From Comamonadaceae bacterium (lineage in GTDB: Bacteria > Pseudomonadota > Gammaproteobacteria > Burkholderiales > Burkholderiaceae_C), in NCBI GenBank assembly GCA_947451445.1, contig CANFZJ010000107.1, positions 1-8,760 of the forward strand: 8,760 bases of DNA. The letters are read 5' to 3'. Numbering within the stretch: the first letter of the stretch is position 1; the number at the start of each line of letters is the position of its first letter. The notes beneath the pieces were generated by a model. The model was given only the letters and a program-made list of their open reading frames with translations, searched no databases and was not told the origin of the DNA. Shown here one piece after another: positions 1-5,811 of the stretch. The translations under genes and the position numbers were made by a program.

Positions 1-378
1 GCCGCGTTCTTTGGTGTCCCGGCCCTTTTGGTGGCCCAGCACCATGCAGGCGGTGCCGTTGAAACGGGCCAGGCCGCCGACGATGCTCAGGTCGTCGGCA
101 AAGTGGCGGTCACCGTGCAGCTCCACGAAATTGGTGAAAATTTCGTTCACGTAGTCCAGCGTGTAGGGGCGCTCGGCGTGGCGGGCGATCTTGGTGATCT
201 GCCAGGGCGTGAGCACGCTGTAAATGTCTTTGGTCAGCTGCAGGCTCTTTTTGCTGAGCTGGTCGATTTCTTCCGAAATATCGACCGCCGACTCGGTCTG
301 CACGTAGCGCAACTCTTCGATCTTGGTTTCCAGGTCGGAGATGGGCTGCTCGAAGTCGAGAAATGTTCGTTTTGCCAA
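1..378 (-). CDS. accA: Acetyl-CoA carboxylase carboxyltransferase subunit alpha (N-terminal part, runs off the left edge)
   Basis: AccA pairs with AccD to form the carboxyltransferase of acetyl-CoA carboxylase, which moves the carboxyl group from biotin on AccB to acetyl-CoA to make malonyl-CoA for fatty acid synthesis in the cytoplasm. The reverse strand translates without interruption for 126 codons. It begins MAKRTFLDFEQPISDLE and continues through the AccA blocks LTPWQITKIARHAERPYTLDY, ELHGDRHFADD and MVLGHQKGRDTKER. That is the N-terminal helical region and the beginning of the carboxyltransferase fold; the remaining two thirds or so lie outside the window. The start is a TTG at 378-376, fixed by the conserved MAKRTFLDFE start and by a GGAG ribosome binding site at 389-386, seven bases upstream. 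It follows the glycosylase gene by 27 bases on the same strand, probably co-transcribed. Identification is firm; only the length is unknown. Confidence 0.96.
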   Translation of the reverse strand, partial: MAKRTFLDFEQPISDLETKIEELRYVQTESAVDISEEIDQLSKKSLQLTKDIYSVLTPWQITKIARHAERPYTLDYVNEIFTNFVELHGDRHFADDLSIVGGLARFNGTACMVLGHQKGRDTKERG

Positions 379-405
379 GGAAATACTCCGGTAAAAATAG
401 GCCGA

Positions 406-1095
406 TTACGTGCGGTTTTTCACCGCCGACTCGGGGGTGGCTGGTGTAGCCAGCGACCGCCAAATATACCAAGTCGCTACGCTGCAGTAAGGGGCCCAGG
501 CGGCGGCCACTTCGCGTGCGTCGCTGCGGCTGACCGGGTCGCCCGAGAAATAATTCTGGCTGATGCCGTTGATCAGCCCCACGTCGTCCAGCGGCAGCAC
601 GTTGGGCCGCATCATGTGGAAGATCAAAAACATCTCGGCCGTCCAGCGGCCGATGCCGCGAATGGCGACCAGCTCGGCAATGATGGCCTCGTCGTCCATC
701 TCTTCCCAGGCCTGCACATGCAGCTTGCCCGCGTCGAAGTGCAAGGCCAGATCCACCAGGTATTCGACCTTGCGGGCACTCAAACCGGCGGCGCGCATGT
801 CGTCCACCTTGAGCTTGAGCACGTTGGTCGGTGCCATCTGCTCGGGCAGCAGCACAAATTTGCCCCACACGGTTTGCGCCGCCTTGACCGAGATTTGCTG
901 GCCAATGATGCTGCGCGCCAGGGTGGTAAAGGCGTCGCCGCGCGTCTCCAGGCAGACATCGCCCAGCTGCGGGATCAGCCGCTTCATGACCCGGTCTTTT
1001 TTGACCAGGTGCTTGCGCGCCTCGGCCCAGTAGGCGGGGGTGAACACGGCCGCCGGGCTTGCTACGTCTTTAGGAGCTATCACCGCACACTCCAC
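406..1095 (-). CDS. DNA-3-methyladenine glycosylase, AlkA-like HhH-GPD family
   Basis: Predicted monofunctional base-excision-repair glycosylase that removes alkylated purines such as 3-methyladenine from DNA. As read from the GTG at 1095 it is 229 residues. The family core is clear: an ARSIIGQQISVKAA block (about 60-73), a helix-hairpin-helix with LVAIRGIGRWTAEMFL (about 142-157), and LPLDDVGL (about 167-174), whose second Asp (about residue 171) aligns with the catalytic Asp of AlkA. It is shorter than E. coli AlkA (282 aa) because it lacks the N-terminal AlkA domain, as in many single-domain family members. The start is uncertain. Family-like sequence begins near FTPAYW (residue 18), while residues 1 to about 14 are encoded by a dispersed repeat. 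Candidate GTG starts are 1095, 1083 (preceded by GGAG at good spacing) and 1047. It lies 31 bases downstream of cysS and 27 bases upstream of accA, probably in one transcription unit. Confidence 0.9.
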   Translation of the reverse strand: MECAVIAPKDVASPAAVFTPAYWAEARKHLVKKDRVMKRLIPQLGDVCLETRGDAFTTLARSIIGQQISVKAAQTVWGKFVLLPEQMAPTNVLKLKVDDMRAAGLSARKVEYLVDLALHFDAGKLHVQAWEEMDDEAIIAELVAIRGIGRWTAEMFLIFHMMRPNVLPLDDVGLINGISQNYFSGDPVSRSDAREVAAAWAPYCSVATWYIWRSLATPATPESAVKNRT

Positions 1096-1123
1096 TTGCG
1101 CTGGAGGCTTATTTCATTCAAAA
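1054..1123 (+). repeat. Dispersed short repeat, copy 1 (between cysS and the glycosylase, overlapping the glycosylase start)
   Basis: Aligned without gaps, positions 1075-1123 match 7344-7392 at 31 of 49 bases in the same orientation. Shared blocks are AGCT, CGCA, TGCGC, GAGGCT and ATTT. A preceding GGGCT(T)GCTAC block at 1055-1065 is also shared with 7314-7323, with an 11-base length difference between the two blocks. The CGCA and TGCG blocks can pair as a small hairpin. I recall very similar elements (GATAGCT...GCGCTAGAGGC...) scattered through intergenic regions of Comamonadaceae genomes, but I do not know an established name. It occupies the cysS-glycosylase gap and the first 14 or so codons of the glycosylase frame. 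Confidence 0.7.
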
Positions 1124-1126
1124 CCA

Positions 1127-2503
1127 CTATGCAGCCTCCCAGGTGGTACCGCTGGCCGCGTCCTTGAGCGCGATGCCGTTGGCCAGCAGGTGCTGGCGAA
1201 TGCGGTCGGCTTCGGCGAAGTTTTTGGCCGCTTTGGCCGCTGCGCGCTGGGCAATCAGGTCTGCAATAGCGGCATCGTCCAAAGCCGCACCGGCCTGTAA
1301 AAACGCCTGCGGGTCGCCTTGCAGCAGGCCCAGCGTGCCGCCCAGGGCCTTGAGCAAACCGGCCAGAGCGCCCGATTTGCTGCGGTTGACCTCGGAGGCC
1401 ACATCAAACAGCACGGCGATGGCTTCGGGGGTGCCAAAGTCGTCGTCCATCGCAGCCTGGAAGCGGGCCGCGAACGGATCGGTCCAGTCGATGGCGGCGG
1501 GCACTACGGACTGCACCATGCTGAGTGCGGTGTACAGGCGTTTCAGGGCGGTGTGGGCGTCGTTCAGGTGCGCGTCGCTGTAGTTCAGCGGGCTACGGTA
1601 ATGGGTGCGCACCAGGAAGAACCGCAGGGTTTCCGCATCAAACTGCTGCAGCACGTCGCGGATGGTGAAAAAGTTGCCCAGGCTTTTGGACATCTTTTCG
1701 TTGTCTACCCGCACAAAACCGTTGTGCACCCAGAAGTTCGCCAGCCGCTGGCCGGTCGCGCCTTCGCTCTGGGCGATTTCGTTCTCGTGGTGGGGAAACT
1801 GCAGGTCGGCACCGCCGCCGTGGATGTCGAAGGTATCGCCCAGATTGGCGCAGGACATGGCCGAGCATTCGATATGCCAGCCGGGGCGGCCCGGGCCGAA
1901 TGCGCTGGCCCACTGGGCGTCGGCGGGTTCGGTGGGTTTGGCGGCCTTCCACAGCACAAAGTCCAGCGGGTCGTCCTTGCCGTCCAGCACCGCCACGCGC
2001 TCACCGGCGTGCAGCTCGTCCAGCGACTTGCCGGACAACTGGCCGTAGCCGGGGAATTTACGCACCGCGTAGTTCACATCGCCGTGCGGCGTGCGGTAGG
2101 CCAAGCCCTTGCCTTCCAGCGTGGCAATCAGGCTGAGCATCTGCGGCACGTAGTCGGTGGCGCGGGGTTCGATGGTGGGCGGCTCGATGCCCAGCAGCGC
2201 GATGTCCTGGTGCATGGCCAGGGTCATCTCATCCGTCAGCGCGCGGATGGTGATGCCGCGCTGCACGGCGCGGGCGATGATCTTGTCGTCGATATCGGTG
2301 ATATTGCGCACATAGGTCACCCGCAGGCCACTGGCCTTGAGCCAGCGCTGTACCACGTCGAAAGCCATCATCATCCGGGCGTGGCCGATGTGGCACAGGT
2401 CGTAAATCGTCATGCCGCAAACGTACATGCGCACATGGCCTGCTTCGATCGGGGTGAATTCTTCCGTGGCACGCGACAGCGTGTTGTAAATGCGCAAACT
2501 CAT
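1127..2503 (-). CDS. cysS: Cysteinyl-tRNA synthetase
   Basis: Class I aminoacyl-tRNA synthetase that charges tRNA-Cys with cysteine in the cytoplasm. The 458-residue product matches the usual length (E. coli 461 aa). The HIGH signature is at residues 38-41 and the KMSKS loop is EKMSKSLGNF (269-278). The active-site zinc ligands are in place: Cys29 (MYVCGMT), Cys213 (WHIECSAM), and His238 and Glu242 in FPHHENE. The C-terminal part (about 310-458) is the helical DALR-type and anticodon-recognition region. The open frame extends 48 codons further upstream, but the family start MSLRIYNTLS fixes the ATG at 2503. No clear Shine-Dalgarno sequence precedes it. A TATATT lies only three bases before the ATG, so the leader may be very short; this is speculative. 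It diverges from the TPR gene and is first of the leftward set with the glycosylase and accA. Confidence 0.97.
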   Translation of the reverse strand: MSLRIYNTLSRATEEFTPIEAGHVRMYVCGMTIYDLCHIGHARMMMAFDVVQRWLKASGLRVTYVRNITDIDDKIIARAVQRGITIRALTDEMTLAMHQDIALLGIEPPTIEPRATDYVPQMLSLIATLEGKGLAYRTPHGDVNYAVRKFPGYGQLSGKSLDELHAGERVAVLDGKDDPLDFVLWKAAKPTEPADAQWASAFGPGRPGWHIECSAMSCANLGDTFDIHGGGADLQFPHHENEIAQSEGATGQRLANFWVHNGFVRVDNEKMSKSLGNFFTIRDVLQQFDAETLRFFLVRTHYRSPLNYSDAHLNDAHTALKRLYTALSMVQSVVPAAIDWTDPFAARFQAAMDDDFGTPEAIAVLFDVASEVNRSKSGALAGLLKALGGTLGLLQGDPQAFLQAGAALDDAAIADLIAQRAAAKAAKNFAEADRIRQHLLANGIALKDAASGTTWEAA

Positions 2504-2576
2504 GAAATATAGCGATGGAGCAGAACGCACAAGCGTGCTGCAAGCAGGTTCAGGGGGGTTGGGGGGCGGCAGGCTA

Positions 2577-2605
2577 CAGGGGTGGACAGACCCCTGGGCT
2601 ACAAT
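2577..2605 (+). promoter_or_regulatory. Candidate promoter with adjacent dyad for the TPR-ppiA-ppiB-lpxH set
   Basis: A TACAAT at 2600-2605 is a plausible sigma-70 -10 box, 59 bases before the TPR start codon. No good -35 hexamer exists at 16-18 bases spacing; TGGACA at 2583-2588 is too close (11 bases). The -35 zone is instead occupied by a perfect 7-bp inverted repeat, CAGGGGT (2577-2583) and ACCCCTG (2590-2596), separated by six bases. This could be an operator or activator site. An alternative -10-like TATATA lies at 2615-2620. Sequence inspection only. Confidence 0.35.
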
Positions 2606-2664
2606 CCTGCGGAGTATATAGCCCCGCGTTTGGGTCCGGTTTTGCATCTTGTTGAAGAGGCTTT

Positions 2665-3201
2665 ATGTCGCATCTTTCATCCCGTTTTTCCCTTGGTTTG
2701 CGCCTGCTGGCTGCAGCTGCCGTGCTGGTCTGCAGCACCGCCCAGGCCGACGACTATGCCGATGTAAACCAGCTGCTGCGCACTGGCAAGCTGACCGAAG
2801 CCCAGGCCAAGGTGGATATGTACCTGACCCTCAAACCGCGCGACCCGCAAATGCGTTTCTTGAAGTCGGCCGTACAAACCGCCGCCAACCAGCCCTCCGA
2901 TGCCATCACCACCCTGACGGCGCTGACCCAAGAGTACCCAGAGCTGCCCGAGCCCTACAACAACCTGGCCGTGCTGTACGCGGGCCAGGGCGACTTCGAC
3001 AAAGCCCGCACCGCGCTGGAGATGGCGGTACGCATCAACCCCAACTACGCCACCGCCTATGAAAACCTGGGCGACGTGTACGCCAAGCTGGCCAGCCAGT
3101 CGTATGGCAAGTCGTTGCAGCTCAACGCAAGCAACCCGCAGGCCAGCCAAAAGGTGGCCGCGTTGAAGAATCTACTGGCCCCCGCAGCCAAAACCAAATA
3201 A
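2665..3201 (+). CDS. Exported tetratricopeptide-repeat (TPR) protein
   Basis: A 178-residue protein of unknown specific role. Residues 1-28 form a typical Sec signal peptide: basic Arg7 and Arg13, a hydrophobic stretch LLAAAAVLVCST, and a likely cleavage site AQA|DD after residue 28. The mature protein is therefore periplasmic. The remainder is mostly TPR-like helix pairs. The clearest repeat is at about 94-127, with PEPYNNLAVLYAGQGDFDKA followed by ALEMAVRINPN. It is flanked by a degenerate repeat before it (LTEAQAKVDMYLTLKPRDP, about 43-61) and a partial one after (ATAYENLGDVYAKLA). TPRs bind proteins, so an envelope assembly or scaffold role is possible but not shown. AAGAGG at 2655-2660 precedes the ATG by four bases. 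It is first in the rightward set, with 63 bases to the ppiA start, and diverges from cysS. Confidence 0.88.
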   Translation: MSHLSSRFSLGLRLLAAAAVLVCSTAQADDYADVNQLLRTGKLTEAQAKVDMYLTLKPRDPQMRFLKSAVQTAANQPSDAITTLTALTQEYPELPEPYNNLAVLYAGQGDFDKARTALEMAVRINPNYATAYENLGDVYAKLASQSYGKSLQLNASNPQASQKVAALKNLLAPAAKTK

Positions 3202-3264
3202 CGCCGCTTGCATTTATGCGCCAGGGTCCGCATGTGCGGGCGGTCCACTTACTCCATTGCATCC

Positions 3265-3837
3265 ATGACTGTTTACATTTCCAAGCGCGCTTTGCTGGTT
3301 TGCGCTGCGCTGTGGGCCGCCAGCCCCGCATTTGCCGCCGACGCGCCCCGTGTCAAGTTCAGCACCTCCCTGGGTGACTTTGTGGTCGAGGTCTACCCCG
3401 ACAAAGCACCCAAGACCGTAGAAAACTTTTTGCAGTACGCCAAAGACAAGTTCTATGACGGCACCATCTTCCACCGTGTGATGGACGGCTTTATGGTGCA
3501 AGGCGGTGGATTTACCCCCGATATGCAGCAAAAGCCGACCCGTGCGCCTATTCCGCTGGAAGCCAACAATGGCCTGAAAAACGACCGTGGCACCATCGCC
3601 ATGGCGCGCACCGGCAACCCTAACTCGGCCACCGGGCAATTCTTCATCAACGTACAAGACAATGCCAGCCTGAACGCGCCCTCCCCCGACGGCCATGGCT
3701 ACGCCGTGTTTGGCAAGGTGGTGTCCGGCATGGACGTGGTGGACAAAATCCGCGTCGTGCCCACCGGCAACAAAGGCCCATTTCAAAACGTCCCGCTGAC
3801 CCCCATCAGCATCCAATCCGCTATCCCTCTCAAATAA
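3265..3837 (+). CDS. ppiA: Periplasmic cyclophilin-type peptidyl-prolyl cis-trans isomerase
   Basis: Catalyses cis-trans isomerisation of Xaa-Pro bonds in exported proteins. From the ATG at 3265 it is 190 residues. Residues 1-24 are a signal peptide (Lys7-Arg8, hydrophobic ALLVCAALWAAS, cleavage near AFA|AD). The cyclophilin domain spans about 28-188, with FHRVMDGFMVQGGGF (69-83), giving the catalytic Arg71 plus Phe76 and Gln79, then MARTGNPNSATGQFFINV (113-130) and GYAVFGKVVSGMDVVDKI. An in-frame ATG at 3232 follows an AGGG and would add eleven residues to the N-terminus; neither start has a strong ribosome binding site. It is followed 12 bases later by the paralogue ppiB. Extended identical blocks in the two proteins indicate a tandem duplication, with this copy directed to the periplasm. 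Family assignment is firm; the start is moderately sure. Confidence 0.93.
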   Translation: MTVYISKRALLVCAALWAASPAFAADAPRVKFSTSLGDFVVEVYPDKAPKTVENFLQYAKDKFYDGTIFHRVMDGFMVQGGGFTPDMQQKPTRAPIPLEANNGLKNDRGTIAMARTGNPNSATGQFFINVQDNASLNAPSPDGHGYAVFGKVVSGMDVVDKIRVVPTGNKGPFQNVPLTPISIQSAIPLK

Positions 3838-3849
3838 GGAAACCCTGCC

Positions 3850-4356
3850 ATGAGCAACCCCCAAGTCGAACTCCACATTGCCGGTCGCGGCGTCATCACC
3901 ATCGAACTGGACGCTGAAAAAGCACCTAAGTCGGCAGCCAACTTTTTGGCCTACGTCAAAAAAGGCCACTACGACAACACCGTGTTCCACCGCGTCATCC
4001 CCGGTTTCATGGTGCAAGGCGGCGGCTTTGAGCCCGGCATGAAGCAAAAGGGCAGCGACGCCCCTATCGACAACGAAGCCAACAACGGCCTGAAAAACGA
4101 CAACTACACGGTTGCCATGGCCCGCACCAGCGACCCGCACTCGGCCACCGCCCAGTTCTTCATCAACGTGGCGAACAACAGCTTCCTGAACCACACCGCC
4201 ATCTCGTCCTCCGGCTGGGGCTATGCCGTGTTCGGCAAGGTTGTGTCGGGCGCTGAAGTCGTGGACGGCATCAAAACCGTCAAGACCGGCAACCGTGGCG
4301 GCCATGGCGATGTGCCCGTGGAAGACGTCATCATCGAAAAAGCCGTAGCTCTGTAA
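3850..4356 (+). CDS. ppiB: Cytoplasmic cyclophilin-type peptidyl-prolyl cis-trans isomerase
   Basis: Proline isomerase of the cyclophilin family, 168 residues, close to the usual PpiB length. It starts directly with the first beta strand (VELHIAGRGVITIEL) and has no signal peptide, so it should stay in the cytoplasm. Active-site blocks are VFHRVIPGFMVQGGGF (45-60), with Arg48, Phe53 and Gln56, then MARTSDPHSATAQFFINV (90-107) and GYAVFGKVVSGAEVVDGI (124-141). AAGGA lies upstream of the ATG with nine-base spacing, and ppiA ends only 12 bases before. lpxH starts 13 bases after the stop, so the three genes are very likely co-transcribed. The ppiB-lpxH neighbourhood also occurs in enterobacteria (cysS-ppiB-lpxH in E. 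coli), which supports both names. Confidence 0.95.
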   Translation: MSNPQVELHIAGRGVITIELDAEKAPKSAANFLAYVKKGHYDNTVFHRVIPGFMVQGGGFEPGMKQKGSDAPIDNEANNGLKNDNYTVAMARTSDPHSATAQFFINVANNSFLNHTAISSSGWGYAVFGKVVSGAEVVDGIKTVKTGNRGGHGDVPVEDVIIEKAVAL

Positions 4357-4369
4357 ACCACCGTCGTCC

Positions 4370-5158
4370 ATGACATCGACCGTGCCCCCAATGGCAGCGC
4401 TCACCGCGCCCAGCCATTGGCGCACGGTCGATTGCATTTCAGACCTGCATTTGCAGGCCAGCGAACCCGCCACCTTTACCGCCTGGCAGCGCTTTATGCA
4501 AAGCACCCCAGCGGACGCGGTGTGCATCCTGGGTGACCTGTTTGAGGTCTGGATCGGGGACGACGCCATAACCAGCGACGGTTCCAGCGATCCCGGCGGT
4601 TTTAACGCTGCCTGCATGGACGTGTTGCGTGCCGCCGCCCGGCAGCGCCCGGTGTACTTCATGCACGGCAACCGCGACTTTTTGCTGGGATCGGCTTGCC
4701 TGCAAGACTGCGGCGTAACGCTGCTGGACGACCCCACTGTGCTGCAGTTTGCCGGCCAGCACTGGCTGTTGAGCCACGGCGACCTGCTGTGCCTGGACGA
4801 TGTGGACTACCTGCAGTTCCGCGCCCTGGTGCGCAGCCCGCAGTGGCAGACCGCATTTTTGGCCAAACCCCTGGCTGAACGCCAACAAATTGCCCGCAGT
4901 ATCCGGTCAGAAAGCGAAAGCCGCAAACGCAGCGGTGCGCCTTACGCCGACGTAGACACCGCAGCTGCCCGCCAATGGCTGCAGGCCGCGCAGGCAACCA
5001 CCTTGGTCCACGGCCACACCCACCGCCCAGCACAGCATGGCCTCGGTGACGGCTTGCAGCGCTGGGTACTGAGCGACTGGGATCTGGACGCCAGTCCACC
5101 CCGCGCCGATCTGCTAAGGCTGTCTGCTACCGGTATACAACGCATCCATTTGGTCTAA
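4370..5158 (+). CDS. lpxH: UDP-2,3-diacylglucosamine diphosphatase
   Basis: Peripheral inner-membrane enzyme of the Raetz pathway that hydrolyses UDP-2,3-diacylglucosamine to lipid X and UMP during lipid A synthesis. The 262-residue protein has the full calcineurin-like metallophosphoesterase set: SDLHL (Asp25, His27), ILGDLFEVWIGDD (Asp56), HGNRDFLLG (Asn101), LSHGD (His136) and HGHTHRP (His216, His218). FEVWIGDD and the NRDFLLG block are typical of LpxH rather than generic phosphoesterases. It is slightly longer than E. coli LpxH (240 aa), mainly from about 17 extra N-terminal residues. An in-frame ATG at 4391 is an alternative start that would remove seven of them. It sits directly downstream of ppiB. 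Its stop codon overlaps the left arm of an 11-bp inverted repeat that precedes the chromate transporter genes. Confidence 0.95.
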   Translation: MTSTVPPMAALTAPSHWRTVDCISDLHLQASEPATFTAWQRFMQSTPADAVCILGDLFEVWIGDDAITSDGSSDPGGFNAACMDVLRAAARQRPVYFMHGNRDFLLGSACLQDCGVTLLDDPTVLQFAGQHWLLSHGDLLCLDDVDYLQFRALVRSPQWQTAFLAKPLAERQQIARSIRSESESRKRSGAPYADVDTAAARQWLQAAQATTLVHGHTHRPAQHGLGDGLQRWVLSDWDLDASPPRADLLRLSATGIQRIHLV

Positions 5159-5246
5159 TCCTAGATCCAGCAGTTGACCGCTTGTTACCGCCTGAAAGGC
5201 CGCATGGACATTGACTTTTTGCCACTTCAACTACCGGATCTAGGAT
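5158..5246 (+). promoter_or_regulatory. Long inverted-repeat hairpin covering the chromate transporter ribosome binding site
   Basis: ATCCTAGATCC (5158-5168) and GGATCTAGGAT (5236-5246) are perfect 11-bp inverted copies. Inside them AGTTGA (5172-5177) pairs with TCAACT (5227-5232) across a symmetric 3x3 internal loop, in which G5170 and C5234 can also pair. The result is about 18 base pairs closing a 49-base apical region. The apical region contains a small GCC-TGAAA-GGC hairpin (5190-5200) and two near-identical 8-mers, ACCGCTTG (5177-5184) and ACCGCCTG (5187-5194), ten bases apart. The right arm contains the AGGA that would be the Shine-Dalgarno sequence of the gene starting at 5251. The pairing is seen in the sequence; a regulatory role is inference. 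A miniature mobile element is an alternative, but I see no target-site duplication. Confidence 0.55.
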
Positions 5247-5250
5247 AACC

Positions 5251-5811
5251 ATGCCCCCCGAACGCGCCCAGCCCCAATCCCCCACCGACTTGTTCATTTC
5301 TTTCACCTGGCTGGCGCTGCAAGGCTTTGGCGGCGTGCTCGGCGTGGTGCAGCGTGAACTGGTAGAAAAAAAGCGCTGGATGACCACCGAAGAATTCATT
5401 GAAGACTGGGCAGTGGCGCAAATCATGCCCGGCCCCAATGTGCTCAACCTGTCGGTGATGATTGGTGACCGCCACTTCGGCCTGCGCGGCGCACTGGCAG
5501 CCATGACCGGCCTGCTGGCCGTCCCATTGCTGGTCGTACTGGCCCTGGCGCTGGTCTATGCCCAGTACGCAGACAACACACAGGTGGCTGGTGCCCTGCG
5601 CGGCATGGGCGCAGTCGCCGCAGGCCTGATCACCGCAACCGGCCTCAAGCTATTGCGCGCCGTGCGCCACCATGTGCTGGGGATGCTTGCCTGCGCCGTA
5701 CTGGGGCTGCTGTGCTTTATTGCCATCGCCCTGCTGCACTGGCCGCTGGCCTATGTGTTGCTGGGCTTGGGTGGCATTGCCTGCAGCATGACATACCGGA
5801 AACTGCCGTAA
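5251..5811 (+). CDS. chrA: Chromate transporter (CHR family), N-type half protein
   Basis: Half-size (short-chain) CHR-family inner-membrane protein of 186 residues; full-length ChrA is usually about 400 and carries two such halves. The CHR signature is clear: LALQGFGGVLGVVQRELVEKKRWM (21-44), then EEFIEDWAVAQIMPGPNVLNLSVMIG (47-72) with the PGPN motif at 60-63. Several hydrophobic helices follow, at about 80-104, 112-134 and 142-180. Family members export chromate, in some bacteria conferring chromate resistance; the normal substrate of genomic copies without chr regulators is less certain. It overlaps the next CHR gene by one base (TAATG), so the two halves probably assemble as a heterodimer. 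The AGGA ribosome binding site lies in the right arm of a long inverted repeat. No chrB regulator is visible. Confidence 0.88.
   Translation: MPPERAQPQSPTDLFISFTWLALQGFGGVLGVVQRELVEKKRWMTTEEFIEDWAVAQIMPGPNVLNLSVMIGDRHFGLRGALAAMTGLLAVPLLVVLALALVYAQYADNTQVAGALRGMGAVAAGLITATGLKLLRAVRHHVLGMLACAVLGLLCFIAIALLHWPLAYVLLGLGGIACSMTYRKLP

Noticed and set aside
28..1167. A 379-codon open frame on the forward strand opposite accA and the glycosylase
   Set aside because: It crosses two confident reverse-strand genes and the gap between them and shows no recognisable domain.
1319..2512. A 397-codon open frame on the forward strand opposite cysS
   Set aside because: It lies entirely antisense to cysS, whose motifs are all intact. 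Its Gly/Val/His-rich composition is typical of a shadow frame.
2504..2647. N-terminal extension of CysS by 48 residues
   Set aside because: The family start MSLRIYNTL at 2503 is clear. The extension is Pro-rich, unlike CysS, and passes through the divergent promoter region.
3214..4737. A 507-codon open frame on the reverse strand across ppiA, ppiB and lpxH, with internally repeated sequence
   Set aside because: It is the antisense shadow of three well-supported genes in GC-rich DNA. The apparent internal repeat reflects the two paralogous cyclophilins read backwards, and the protein resembles no family I recognise.
5169..5235. Sigma-70 promoters in the lpxH-chrA gap from TTGACC (5174) or TTGACT (5211)
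   Set aside because: Neither has a credible -10 hexamer at 16-18 bases; the positions read AGGCCG or CCGGAT.
5712..5810. Longer start for the second CHR-family protein
   Set aside because: The extra 33 residues are encoded out of frame within the upstream CHR gene and do not resemble the family. The TAATG overlap is a normal coupled start.
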